This document shows positions 38,144 through 46,729 of a DNA stretch of 61,372 nt, in pieces. The DNA is from Cupriavidus campinensis (GTDB taxonomy: Bacteria; Pseudomonadota; Gammaproteobacteria; Burkholderiales; Burkholderiaceae), in NCBI RefSeq assembly GCF_905397395.1, contig NZ_CAJPVH010000033.1, forward strand, positions 1 to 61,372, read 5' to 3'. Position numbers and translations under genes: made by a program. The number at the start of each line of letters is the position of its first letter. Position 1 is the stretch's first letter. The notes under the pieces were generated by a model, which saw only the letters and a program-made list of their open reading frames with translations, was not told the DNA's origin and made no database searches.

Positions 38144-38623
38144 ATGAGAAACATCGTGCCGAACATCGTCCGCACCGGCGGCGTGGCCGTCCTGGTGGCG
38201 GCAAGCCTGGTCTCCGGCTGCGCCAGCTGGTCGAACTCCAACAGCGTCTACACCTCGGGCCAGGCCCAGCGTGAGCAGACCGTGCGCTACGGCGTGGTGG
38301 AGGGCGTGCGCGAGGTGCTGATCCAGGGCGGGCAGACCGGCGCGGGCACGCTGGCCGGCGGCGCCATCGGCGGCATCGCGGCGGGCAGCACCATCGGCGG
38401 CGGCAACGGCGCGATTGCGGCGGGCCTGCTGGGCGCGGTAATTGGCGGCCTGGCCGGCAGCGCGGCGGAGAACAAGATCCAGCAGCGTCGCGGCCTGGAG
38501 ATCACCGTCCGGCTGGACAACGGCGAGATGCGCGCCATCACCCAGGAAGCCGACGAGGCATTCCGCCCCGGCGAGCGCGTGCGCCTGCTGTCCTCGGGCG
38601 GCGTGACCCGCGTGACCCACTGA
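38144..38623 (+). CDS. Glycine-zipper 2TM domain lipoprotein
   Basis: A 159-residue outer-membrane lipoprotein of the SlyB/Pcp type. The signal ends in the lipobox LVSGC (Cys25), followed by a region with YTSGQAQREQTVRYGVVEGVREV. Two glycine-zipper helices come next (GAGTLAGGAIGGIAAGSTIG and AIAAGLLGAVIGGLAGSAAE), then a short C-terminal beta domain (GLEITVRLDNGEMRAI). GGAAGGAAG ribosome binding site upstream. Confidence 0.9.
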   Translation: MRNIVPNIVRTGGVAVLVAASLVSGCASWSNSNSVYTSGQAQREQTVRYGVVEGVREVLIQGGQTGAGTLAGGAIGGIAAGSTIGGGNGAIAAGLLGAVIGGLAGSAAENKIQQRRGLEITVRLDNGEMRAITQEADEAFRPGERVRLLSSGGVTRVTH

Positions 38624-38663
38624 TCGCACCACGCACCTGGACCGGGCACACCGTGCCCGACCC

Positions 38664-38697
38664 TAACGCCGCGCGCCTCCGGGCCGCGGCGTTTTTC
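38664..38697 (+). terminator. Intrinsic terminator after glycine-zipper lipoprotein gene
   Basis: The stem AACGCCGCG / CGCGGCGTT is followed by TTTCTTT. Confidence 0.85.
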
Positions 38698-38705
38698 TTT
38701 GGGCG

Positions 38706-38742
38706 ATAAAAAACCCGCCGGGCGAATGCCATCGGCGGGTCG
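38706..38742 (-). terminator. Intrinsic terminator of the histone H1-like gene
   Basis: On the minus strand the stem ACCCGCCGATGG / inner loop / CCGGCGGGT is followed by a run of six T (plus strand AAAAAA at 38708-38713). It is the last of four hairpins downstream of the gene. Confidence 0.8.
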
Positions 38743-38806
38743 GCAAGACAGCTGTCTTGCGGACCGGATACGGCGTATCCGGTCAGTGCGGCACGCGATG
38801 CGTGCC
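38743..38806 (-). repeat. Three successive palindromes downstream of the histone H1-like gene
   Basis: They are GCAAGACAG/CTGTCTTGC (38743-38760, perfect, no loop), ACCGGATAC/GTATCCGGT with GGC between (38763-38783), and GGCACGC/GCGTGCC with GAT between (38790-38806). All lie between the stop codon at 38849 and the terminator, so would form stem-loops in the 3' untranslated RNA. Confidence 0.75.
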
Positions 38807-38848
38807 CTGGCGCGTCCCAGTTGTGATCGTTCGCACGAGGCGAAGCGA

Positions 38849-39445
38849 TTACGGACGGGTACCCGTCGGGAACGGCCAGGCCGCAGCCGGGTTCAGCGCG
38901 GTCTTTGCAGCAGCAGCGGGTGCAACGGCAGGTGCCGCGGCAGGCTTCGCAGCAGGCGCCTTCTTGGCAGCCGGCTTCTTCGCAGCAGCCTTCTTGGCGG
39001 CCGGCTTCTTGGCAGCGGTCTTCTTGACAGCAGCCTTCTTGGCCGGTGCAGCCTTCTTGGCCGGAGCGGCCTTCTTGGCTACAGCCTTCTTGGCGGCCGG
39101 CTTCTTGGCGGCAACGGCCTTCTTGGCCGGGGCCTTCTTGGCGGCTACCTTCTTGACCGCGGCCTTCTTGGCCGGCGCTGCCTTCTTGGCAACTACCTTC
39201 TTGGCGGCAACCTTCTTGGTCGCGACCTTCTTGGCGGCTACCTTCTTCACAGCGGCCTTCTTTGCCGGTGCCTTCTTGGCGGCTACCTTCTTGGCAGCAA
39301 CCTTCTTGGTTGCGACCTTCTTGGCAGCAGCCTTCTTGGCGGCCGGAGCAGCCTTCTTGGCGGCGACCTTCTTCACGACGGCCTTCTTGGCGGCCGGCTT
39401 GGCGGCTTTCTTAGCCGCCGGCTTTTTCTTTGCAGCAGTTGCCAT
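38849..39445 (-). CDS. Histone H1-like Lys/Ala repeat DNA-binding protein
   Basis: A 198-residue, extremely basic low-complexity protein: repeated AAKK, VAAKK and [10 protein letters not shown] units from residue 3 to about 160, then an Ala/Pro tail ending FPTGTRP. It resembles the C-terminal tail of eukaryotic histone H1 and the bacterial H1-like proteins of Burkholderiales, which bind DNA non-specifically and condense the nucleoid. The start is the ATG at 39445 ([13 protein letters not shown]); the frame from 39460 adds five residues. The opposite strand is also open over the same stretch, an artefact of the repeats. Confidence 0.88.
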   Translation of the reverse strand: MATAAKKKPAAKKAAKPAAKKAVVKKVAAKKAAPAAKKAAAKKVATKKVAAKKVAAKKAPAKKAAVKKVAAKKVATKKVAAKKVVAKKAAPAKKAAVKKVAAKKAPAKKAVAAKKPAAKKAVAKKAAPAKKAAPAKKAAVKKTAAKKPAAKKAAAKKPAAKKAPAAKPAAAPAVAPAAAAKTALNPAAAWPFPTGTRP

Positions 39446-41009
39446 GGATAACTCCTTCACTAGCGTGAAATATCGAATGACCTAGGATGGCGACCCGACC
39501 GACCCGAAGCGCGATACCGCGTGACTCCAGTCGAGCGAGCGATTCATCGGCGCACGGCACAGCTTCGGTCGCACGCTAATGAATTCGGTGGCAGGGATGC
39601 CGCGACACGCGGCGTTCAAGCGGCAGCGCAACGGACCCCCGCGGGCGGCAAAGCCAGCCTGCAGGCGGGTGTCCGGGGCGTGCCGCGCCCTGGAATATTC
39701 GATTGGCCCGCGCCGCCCGTTACGTCGGCGCACGACCAGGAAAGAGGAGATATCGGTCAGCAGGCCTGCGGTGCGGGCATGGCCTCGCGCACGGCAGACG
39801 GCAATCATTCGGGGGTAGCTCGCCCATCCCGTCACTGGGCTACAGGAGACTGCACGCGTTTTGAGAAGCCGCATCGGCTTGGTCTGCGTCAAAGTTCTGG
39901 TGCTCCTCGGCTACCCGCATTCACTGCATCGAATCATCGCCATCATCGTTGCTTCTGCTTGTTGCTTGTCGCTGCGATACGTCGATGCAATGAACTGAGA
40001 CTCTTGTCAAGGCGAATCATAATTCGTTTGTTCGATGATGTTAAGAAAAAAGTGCAAAAAAACTTGCGTGCGCGAGCGAGTCGATCTACTTCGCTCGCGC
40101 ATCGCGATGACGGCATCATCGACACGCTTGTTCATCTCGACTTCCACACGCCATCCGAAGTTCCTCCGCGAGGTCGACGCGCGTCGATTCGATGACGCCG
40201 CGCGCTGTGTCGCAAGCCCTCGCGTGACACCTCGGCGCCTCCGCTCACACGCCGCCGAAGCATGCCGTGCGCGCCGTCATCGCGCGCGGCCGCGCACCGC
40301 GCGATTCACCGGAAAGCCGCATGCACGCTGGCTTTCGCGGCGATCGCATCGACCATGCGTGGTCTCTCGCCATGGCATGCCGGCAGCGTACGCGCACGCC
40401 GTCATGACCTCGCGCGGCAACGCACCGGCGCTCGCTCGGCACGCGTCGCGCGCATCGATGCGCCTGGGTCCAATGCCATCGCGTCGGACATGCGCCGACA
40501 TCGGTGTGCGTCGATCCGACAGTTGCGCGAGTACGACGAAAGAGTGATGCGTCAGCGCAACGGTTTGTCACCGCACGCGATGCGATGACGAGGTTTCGAC
40601 ACGCTTCGACACGTCATCGACATGCTCCGGCAGCGCGTGGCACCACCCCGCGACACGCCTGATACAGCGTCGCGCCGCGCGCCTGCGAGGCAGCGCTGCG
40701 TGGTCAGAGAACGCAGCGTGCCGAGATGGGTGTGGAAGGGGTGTCGATGGAATGCCAGACCGCGGTCCGCACGCCACCGGACGACCCCGGAGTTCCCCTT
40801 AGAGGAATGCTTCGGCCCCGCCGCGCAGCGCCGCATGCTGCACGGCATAATCCCGCAAACCCCCGTACGGCGGTCGATTGCGGGCAGCGGCGGCGTGCCG
40901 CTGGTGCGTACGCAAACGCGCGGCGGTGATTGCAGCGCGGCGCGTGCGCCAGTAGATTGGCGTCGCGACACCTTCGCACGATCCCGACACACTGAACCAG
41001 GAGACCCCC
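39446..41009. other. 1.56 kb region with no convincing gene
   Basis: Between the histone-like gene and the DUF2147 gene all frames are short or compositionally implausible (Arg/Ala/His-rich, no domains). An AT-richer segment lies at about 39930-40070. The rest, especially 40100-40760, is dense in CGATG, CGCATG and TCGAC words and unlike neighbouring coding DNA. It may hold promoters for both flanking genes, decayed sequence, or a non-coding RNA. Confidence 0.5.
40033..40100 (-). terminator. Possible minus-strand terminator in the gene-free region
   Basis: The arms GCGCGAGCGA (40070-40079) and TCGCTCGCGC (40091-40100) pair with an 11-base loop. On the minus strand the hairpin is followed, a few bases on, by two T tracts. 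It could end an unrecognised transcript from 40.1-41 kb. Confidence 0.35.
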
Positions 41010-41474
41010 ATGCGCATTTCCCTCCCACGCTCGCTGCGGCACGCCACCGTGTTCGCGGCCGCCTTCGCCGCCAGCGCCGTCGCGCTCGCGCAGGCCACGC
41101 CGGCTGGCACGTGGAAGACCATCGACGACGCCACCGGCAAGCCGCGCGGCGTGATCGAGATCAGCGAGAAGGACGGCATCTACAGCGGGCGCCTCGTGAA
41201 GAGCCTCGTCGAGACCGCCGAGAGCAAGCCCAAGGTCTGCGACAAGTGCACCGACGCCCGCAAGGACCAGCCGGTCATCGGCATGACGCTGCTGACCGGC
41301 CTGCGCAAGACCGGCGACAACGAGTACACCGGCGGCGAGATCCTCGACCCCGAGACCGGTAAGCTCTACAAGTGCAAGATGGCGCTGGCGGACGACGGCA
41401 AGAAGCTCAACGTGCGCGGCTTCATCGGCATCAGCCTGATCGGCCGCACCCAGACCTGGGAACGCGATCATTGA
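41010..41474 (+). CDS. DUF2147 exported protein
   Basis: A 154-residue protein with a Sec signal peptide (hydrophobic residues 12-26, cleavage after ALA or AQA) and a DUF2147 beta-barrel-like domain. Its segments are GTWKTIDDATGKPRGVIEI, YSGRLVKSL, CDKCTDARKDQPVIGMTLL, GGEILDPETGKLYKCKM and VRGFIGISLIGRTQTWER. Periplasmic; function unknown. GGAGA precedes the start. Confidence 0.9.
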   Translation: MRISLPRSLRHATVFAAAFAASAVALAQATPAGTWKTIDDATGKPRGVIEISEKDGIYSGRLVKSLVETAESKPKVCDKCTDARKDQPVIGMTLLTGLRKTGDNEYTGGEILDPETGKLYKCKMALADDGKKLNVRGFIGISLIGRTQTWERDH

Positions 41475-41666
41475 CCGGTCATCGGTTCCCGCACGCCGTC
41501 CTCGCCATCCTCGCCGTCACACTGTGCACGGCATGAATAGCGCCGCCGCCCACCCCGGGCGCCGGCGGCCCCGCCTCCCGCTGCGCTGACCCACCGTCAG
41601 GCAATTGACAGCCGCCTTCGGTACCATCGACGTCGGTACCCACCACAACAGATACCGGAGACAAGC

Positions 41667-42641
41667 ATGCGTATCCCCATCCATGGCGGGGCGATGGCCA
41701 TCGCCCTCGCCACCGCCGCACTGTGCGGCGCCGCCCCGGCCCATGCCGCTGACGCCTGGCCCAACCACGTGATCAAGTTCGTCGTGCCGTTCACGGCGGG
41801 CGGCGCCAACGACCTCGTCGCACGGGCGGGCGCCGAGGCGGTGAGCAAGCGGATCGGCCAGCCCGTGGTGATCGAGAACCGGCCGGGCGCCGGCGGCGTG
41901 GTCGGTGCCGACTATGTCGCCAAGAGCAAGCCGGACGGCTACACCTTCCTGGTGGGCGCCGTGGGCACGGTCACCAACAGCCTGATTCGCACGAAGATGC
42001 CGTATGCGCCCGATGACCTCGTGCCGGTTGGGCTGATCGCGGTCAGCCCGTCGGTCATCGTCGCGTCGCCGTCGCTGCCGGTGAACAACCTCAAGGATCT
42101 GATCGAGTACTCGAAGAAGCAGGGTGGCGCGCCGTTCGCCACCGCCGGCAGCGGCAGCACGCCCCACTTCGTCGAGGAGATGCTCAAGGAGAAAGGCGCG
42201 CAGCTGACGGTGGTGCCCTACAAGAGCGGCTCGGAGAGCATCACGGCGGTGATCGGCGGCCAGGTGGCGGCGACTTCGGAGGCCAGCGTGGTGGTATTGC
42301 CACAGATCAAGGCCGGCAAGCTCAAGGCGCTGGGCGCAACCTGGGACAAGCGCATGGCCGCGGCGCCCAACCTCCCCACCACGGCCGAGCAGGGCCTGCC
42401 CGAGGTGCGCATCGGCCATTGGGCCGGCATCTTCGCGCCGAAGGGCACGGATCCGGCGATCATCAAGCGGCTGAATGCGGAGTTGACCGCTGGCATGCAG
42501 ACGCAGGAGATCCGCGAGCGGCTGCTGCCGAACGGCATCGAGCCGGCGGGCGGCTCGGTGGAGAGCTTCGTCGCCTTCATCCAGTCCGAGCGCGATCGGC
42601 TCGGTCTCCTGGCGAAGAACGCGCACATGACCGCCGAGTAA
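41667..42641 (+). CDS. Bug/TctC-family periplasmic solute-binding receptor
   Basis: A 324-residue protein with a signal peptide (MRIPIHGGAMAIALATAAL, cleavage near AHA-AD). The Bug fold of tripartite tricarboxylate transporter receptors shows WPNHVIKFVVPFTAGGANDLVAR, VIENRPGAGGVVGADYVAKSKPDGYT, FATAGSGSTPHFVEEML and GLPEVRIGHWAGIFAPKGT. Binds small carboxylates or related metabolites. Orphan: no TctA/TctB genes adjacent, typical for the very large Bug families of Cupriavidus and Bordetella. Confidence 0.93.
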   Translation: MRIPIHGGAMAIALATAALCGAAPAHAADAWPNHVIKFVVPFTAGGANDLVARAGAEAVSKRIGQPVVIENRPGAGGVVGADYVAKSKPDGYTFLVGAVGTVTNSLIRTKMPYAPDDLVPVGLIAVSPSVIVASPSLPVNNLKDLIEYSKKQGGAPFATAGSGSTPHFVEEMLKEKGAQLTVVPYKSGSESITAVIGGQVAATSEASVVVLPQIKAGKLKALGATWDKRMAAAPNLPTTAEQGLPEVRIGHWAGIFAPKGTDPAIIKRLNAELTAGMQTQEIRERLLPNGIEPAGGSVESFVAFIQSERDRLGLLAKNAHMTAE

Positions 42642-42675
42642 TGCTTACAACGCTGTGATGACGCTGTGACGAGAT

Positions 42676-42703
42676 AACGGCCCGCACGACGGGCCGTTTT
42701 TCG
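42676..42703 (+). terminator. Intrinsic terminator after Bug receptor gene
   Basis: The stem ACGGCCCG / CGGGCCGT around CACGA is followed by TTTT and a second T tract. Confidence 0.87.
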
Positions 42704-42842
42704 TTTTTCTGCTATGCCAGCGAGGCTGGGTACGGCGTTGCGGATCGACCAGTTTTCATTGAAGTGATGGTTGATCGTAGCGGCGAAGCATGTACAAAGT
42801 CAGACATACTTGCGTCGCTTGCGACGCATTTGTTCCGAATGG

Positions 42843-42874
42843 CAATAGCCCTCAGCCGCAATAGCCCTCAGCCG
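42843..42874. repeat. Perfect 16-bp tandem duplication over the LysR stop codon
   Basis: The unit CAATAGCCCTCAGCCG occurs twice in direct succession. The distal copy contains the stop codon of the LysR gene ending at 42868. Confidence 0.9.
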
Positions 42875-43758
42875 AGTTGCTCGCTTAGCGCGAGGCGCGC
42901 TTCGCCGATGAATTCGCTCTCGCCGCGCCGGGCGGGCAGCAGGTAGAACTCGGCATCGGGCAATGTCGGCAGGCGCCAGCGCGAGACGGCGGCGGCATCG
43001 AGCGGCGTTACGCCCGGCCCGATGGCCGACGCGTTGAGGCATGACACGCCGAGCCCCGCCGCCAGCGCGAGGTGCAGCCCCGCCACGCCGGACGCCGAGT
43101 GGGCAATGTCAAACGCGCGCTTCCGGCGCATCAGCAGCTGCACCACGAACTGGTGCATCGAGCAGGTATCGGGCAGCAGCACCAGCGGCAGCGTGGGCTG
43201 CGGCGACTCGGCGATCTCCGGCGCGGCCACCCAGGCCAGCCCTTCCCGCCGCAGCAGCGTGCCGGCACGGTCGGCGCGCTCTGCACGGTCGGCACGCGTG
43301 GCGCGAATCAGCCGCATGCTGAGCCCGATGTCGAAGGTGTCCAGGTCAGCGGCGGCCTCGATCGCGGCGCTCTTCATCACCGTGACGTGCAGTTTCAGAT
43401 ACGGATAGCGGTCGCGCAGCCGGCGCAGCATGCCGGCGATCTCGCCCGGCCGGAAGTAATCGGTCACGGCAAGCCGCAGTTCGCCATCCAGGGTGCGGCC
43501 GCGCAGCTCCTGCATTGCCATGTCGTTCAGCGACAGGATGCGGCGCGCGTACTCCAGCAGCCGCGCGCCGGCCGGCGTAACCGCCGCGCCCCTCTTGCCG
43601 CGTGTGAGCAGCGGCACGCCGGCGCGCTCCTCCAGCTTGCGCAACTGCTCGCTGACCGACGATTGCGACAGAAACAGGCGCGGCGCCGCCGCCGAGAGGC
43701 TGCCACTGTCGGCCACCGTCACGAATGTCTTCAGTTGATCGGTCTCGAATCCTCGCAT
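42868..43758 (-). CDS. LysR-family transcriptional regulator
   Basis: A 296-residue LysR-type regulator from the ATG at 43758 (MRGFETDQLKTFVTV). The HTH is SLSAAAPRLFLSQSSVSEQL then RKLEERAGVPLLTRGKRG. The effector domain follows (GELRLAVTDYFRPGEI). It contains an unusual Arg-Ala-Asp repeat (RATRADRAERADRA, encoded at about 43262-43312) at a loop position. Divergent from the tautomerase gene, which starts 169 bases away and is its most likely target. Confidence 0.9.
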   Translation of the reverse strand: MRGFETDQLKTFVTVADSGSLSAAAPRLFLSQSSVSEQLRKLEERAGVPLLTRGKRGAAVTPAGARLLEYARRILSLNDMAMQELRGRTLDGELRLAVTDYFRPGEIAGMLRRLRDRYPYLKLHVTVMKSAAIEAAADLDTFDIGLSMRLIRATRADRAERADRAGTLLRREGLAWVAAPEIAESPQPTLPLVLLPDTCSMHQFVVQLLMRRKRAFDIAHSASGVAGLHLALAAGLGVSCLNASAIGPGVTPLDAAAVSRWRLPTLPDAEFYLLPARRGESEFIGEARLALSEQLG

Positions 43759-43927
43759 CACGCCTGCTCCCGTCCCTGGTCACACCCCACTATCTCGCAT
43801 TTTTACGATTCGGTGTTACCGATGGATGGTATCGCATATTCCTGCTTTTCCGATGTGATGGCGAACACTACGATAGGTTCCACGACACCGATTTCCGGTT
43901 CGCACCATCCAGAACAAGGAGCCAGCC

Positions 43928-44326
43928 ATGCCCCACATCAACCTCCAGATCTCCGGCCAGCCCGACGCCGAACTGACCCGCCGTGCCGCCGCCACCGTGG
44001 CCGAACTGACCCAGCGCATCCTGCGCAAGGAGGAGAACGTGATCGCCGTGACCGTGGGCTACCTGCCGCGCGAGCAATGGATCATCGGCGGCAAGGCGCT
44101 GTCCGAGCGCAGCGATGGCCGCAACGCCTTCCAGCTCGACATCAGCGTGACCGACGAGACCAACACCAAGGCCGAGAAGGCGCAGTACCTGAAGGACACG
44201 TTCGCCGCGCTGTCCGAGGTGATTGGCGATGTGAACAAGGTGTCGTATATCCACGTCATCGACGCCCGCGCAGCCGCCTACGGCTATGGCGGGCTGAGCC
44301 AGGAATATCGGCACCAGCACGGTTGA
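43928..44326 (+). CDS. Tautomerase-superfamily protein
   Basis: A 132-residue protein beginning MPHINLQISGQP; removal of Met would expose Pro as the catalytic base of the 4-oxalocrotonate tautomerase superfamily. Two beta-alpha-beta halves fit a fused or long tautomerase (VIAVTVGYLPREQWIIGG, then KVSYIHVIDARAAAYGYGG). Substrate unknown. Divergent from a LysR regulator. Confidence 0.87.
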   Translation: MPHINLQISGQPDAELTRRAAATVAELTQRILRKEENVIAVTVGYLPREQWIIGGKALSERSDGRNAFQLDISVTDETNTKAEKAQYLKDTFAALSEVIGDVNKVSYIHVIDARAAAYGYGGLSQEYRHQHG

Positions 44327-44446
44327 GAGGTCCGGGGGACCCCGAGCGGCCCCCTGCCGGGCGCCCACCTTGTGCCGGCCGGCATTGTTAACTAGTGTGA
44401 TGGAGCGCGGCGTGGCCACGCCGCCCCATCACACCGGAGCCAATCG

Positions 44447-45280
44447 ATGAAGACCGTCACGCTGCCCGGCGGCGAGCGCGTGCCCGCGCTGGGCATGGGT
44501 ACCTGGAATATCGGCGATCACCGCGACACGCGCGCCGAGGAGATCGCCACGCTGCGGCTCGGGCTGGACCTCGGGCTGCGGCTGATCGATACCGCTGAAA
44601 TGTATGGCGAGGGGTTGTCCGAATCGCTGATCGGCGAGGCCATCGCGGGTCGGCGCGACGAGGTGTTTCTCGTCAGCAAGGTCTACCCGCACAACGCCAG
44701 CCGCGAAGGCGTGGTGGCCGCGTGCGAGCGCAGCCTGCGCCGGCTGGGCACCGACCGGCTCGACCTCTACCTGCTGCACTGGCGCGGCGGCGTGCCGCTC
44801 GAGGAGACCATGGCGGCGTTCCTGGCGCTGCGCGAAGCCGGCAAGATCCGGCATTTCGGCGTCAGCAACCTCGACCTGGGCGATATGGAGGAACTGTGGG
44901 AGGTGCCGGGCGGCGGCGAGGTAGCGGCGAACCAGCTGCTCTACAACCTGAGCCGGCGCGGCATCGAATTCGATTTGTTGCCTTGGCAGCGTGCACGCGG
45001 GGTGCCGGTCATGGCCTATTCCCCGATCGAGCAGGCCCGGCTGCTGCGCCACGCGGGGCTCCAGCGCTTTGCCAAGGCCCACGGCATGACGCCGGCCCAG
45101 GCGGCGCTGGCGTGGTTGCTGGCGTCGGACGATATCATCGCCATTCCCAAGACCGGCAGCCGTGACCGCCTGCGCGAAAACCTCGGCGCGCTGGCGCACC
45201 CGCTGACAGCAGAACAGCTTGCCGAACTCGACAAGCTGTTTCCGCCGCCGCGGCGGGCCGAGCCGCTGGCGATGCTCTGA
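44447..45280 (+). CDS. Aldo/keto reductase
   Basis: A 277-residue NADPH-dependent oxidoreductase of the AKR family, soluble. The TIM-barrel landmarks are [30 protein letters not shown] with catalytic Asp and Tyr, [13 protein letters not shown] with Lys, [11 protein letters not shown] with His, and the cofactor end [16 protein letters not shown]. Substrate cannot be deduced. Confidence 0.93.
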   Translation: MKTVTLPGGERVPALGMGTWNIGDHRDTRAEEIATLRLGLDLGLRLIDTAEMYGEGLSESLIGEAIAGRRDEVFLVSKVYPHNASREGVVAACERSLRRLGTDRLDLYLLHWRGGVPLEETMAAFLALREAGKIRHFGVSNLDLGDMEELWEVPGGGEVAANQLLYNLSRRGIEFDLLPWQRARGVPVMAYSPIEQARLLRHAGLQRFAKAHGMTPAQAALAWLLASDDIIAIPKTGSRDRLRENLGALAHPLTAEQLAELDKLFPPPRRAEPLAML

Positions 45281-45334
45281 CTATATATATAGAGGGGGCG
45301 TGAATCGGCCCCGATCCGGGCCGATCCGGGCCGA

Positions 45335-45772
45335 TCAGCGCTGGCTGGCCTTGTAGCGCTCCACTTCCACGTAGCGTGTCAGGTAGGTGCGCGCCTTCTC
45401 GCGGGTGTCGGTGGTCACGCGGTCGGCGGCCTGCCGGGCGCTGGTCTGGCCGTGCGCCGAGCTCATCTGGGCCGAGAGATAGGACTGGAAGGCGTCGTGC
45501 ATCACGCCGAGCTGCGCCTTGCAGGCGTCGATGGCGCCGGCGGCCACGTCCTTCGAGGTGCCCTTCCCTTTCGCGCCGTCGTCGGCCTTGTCCTGCACGC
45601 ATTCCATGTACTTGGCGCGTTCGGCCTGCCAGCCTGAGTTCAGCGTGGCGACTTCCTGCTTCTGGCTCGGGGTTTCCACGGAGGCCGGGGAGGCGCACGC
45701 CGCCAGCAGCACCACGGGCACGATCGAGCCCAGGGAAATGAAGGGAGAGAGGGGGGCAAATGTCTTTTTCAT
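45335..45772 (-). CDS. Small hypothetical lipoprotein
   Basis: A 145-residue protein from the ATG at 45772 (MKKTFAPLSPF) with a hydrophobic signal and the lipobox LLAAC (Cys about 26). The mature part is polar and helical with two further Cys (KYMECVQDKADD and AIDACKAQLG). No family recognised. Divergent from the SYLF gene; convergent with the aldo/keto reductase gene. Confidence 0.78.
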   Translation of the reverse strand: MKKTFAPLSPFISLGSIVPVVLLAACASPASVETPSQKQEVATLNSGWQAERAKYMECVQDKADDGAKGKGTSKDVAAGAIDACKAQLGVMHDAFQSYLSAQMSSAHGQTSARQAADRVTTDTREKARTYLTRYVEVERYKASQR

Positions 45773-45957
45773 GCTCGACAGACCGCCCACACGGGCGGGC
45801 GGTTCCTAAAGTGCGCTGGCGCATTTGCAAGAAAGTATGTCAGACCGCGTGTCAGAGTCTCTCCTGCCCAGTGTCAGACAAAATCGCATTTGCCAATGTG
45901 CGCTTGACGCCTATGCTTTAGAGGCGGTTGCAACACACCACCCTCCTGGAGGAAATA

Positions 45958-46557
45958 ATGAAACGTCGAACCTTCCTGTCCGCTGGCGGTGCCGGTCTTG
46001 TCACGGTTTCCGGTCTGTCCCTTGGCGCGCTCTCGCTCGCCGGCTGTACTACCACGGGCCCGGGCGACACGGGCGACAAGACCGCCAAACGGCGCGAGAT
46101 TGACGCCGGCGCCACGGACACGCTGAATCGGCTGTATTCCACGGTCAAGGGGTCGCAGGATCTTGGCAACAAGGCACGCGGCATCCTGGTTTTCCCGAAA
46201 CTGCTGTCGGCAGGCTTCGTCGTGGGCGGCGAGTATGGCGATGGGGTGCTGCGCTCCGGCGGCGCCAATCGTGGCTACTACCGTGCCATCTCGGGCTCCA
46301 TCGGCTGGCAGATCGGCGCCCAGTCCAAGGCCTTCGTGCTGATGTTCCTGACCCAGGATTCGTACGACAAGTTCGTGCGCAGCAACGGCTGGCAGGTCGG
46401 GGCCGATGCCACCGTGGCCCTGGCCACGATCGGCGCCAACGGCCAGCTGGACACCAACACGGCCCAGCATCCGATTGTCGGCTTCGCCATGACCAACGCG
46501 GGCCTGATGGCCGGCCTGAGCCTCGAAGGCACCAAGATCTCTAAGCTCGATATTTGA
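45958..46557 (+). CDS. SYLF/Ysc84-domain lipoprotein with twin-arginine signal
   Basis: A 199-residue protein whose start MKRRTFLSAGGAGLVTVSG looks like a Tat signal (RRTFL) and ends in the lipobox LAGC. The SYLF lipid-binding domain follows: DTLNRLYSTVKGSQDLGNKARGILVFPK, GFVVGGEYGDGVL, and ATIGANGQLDTN. Such proteins bind phospholipids; here it would sit in the cell envelope. GGAGGAAAT ribosome binding site. A TTGACG hexamer at 45904 may be a -35 element. Confidence 0.87.
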   Translation: MKRRTFLSAGGAGLVTVSGLSLGALSLAGCTTTGPGDTGDKTAKRREIDAGATDTLNRLYSTVKGSQDLGNKARGILVFPKLLSAGFVVGGEYGDGVLRSGGANRGYYRAISGSIGWQIGAQSKAFVLMFLTQDSYDKFVRSNGWQVGADATVALATIGANGQLDTNTAQHPIVGFAMTNAGLMAGLSLEGTKISKLDI

Positions 46558-46567
46558 GATTGCAGCA

Positions 46568-46618
46568 TGGCGCGCACTGACGCGGAGGGGCTGACCTCCG
46601 CGCCGTGCGCGCCTTTTT
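46568..46618 (+). terminator. Intrinsic terminator after SYLF gene
   Basis: The outer stem GGCGCGCAC / GTGCGCGCC encloses an inner hairpin CGCGGAGG / CCTCCGCG and is followed by TTTTT. Confidence 0.85.
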
Positions 46619-46729
46619 CTTGCCCCGCCATTTCACGTCCCGTTTCCCGTCCCATTTCCCGCCATTTCTCGGCACCGCCCGCTCAACCAGATAGAATTCG
46701 ACCCTTTCCGTTCTCGTGGCCGAATTCTC

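Noticed and set aside
38699..39485. Hydrophobic Leu/Gly and Ala/Phe repeat frames opposite the histone-like gene
   Set aside because: They arise from reading the AAKK repeats on the other strand; the Lys-rich frame fits a known protein type and has a start and terminator.
39482..40195. Open frames of 136 and 224 codons in the gap after the histone-like gene
   Set aside because: No domain, no ribosome binding site, and basic random-looking composition.
45300..45336. GATCCGGGCC short tandem repeat after the aldo/keto reductase gene
   Set aside because: Only about three copies in a short convergent intergenic gap; too small to interpret.
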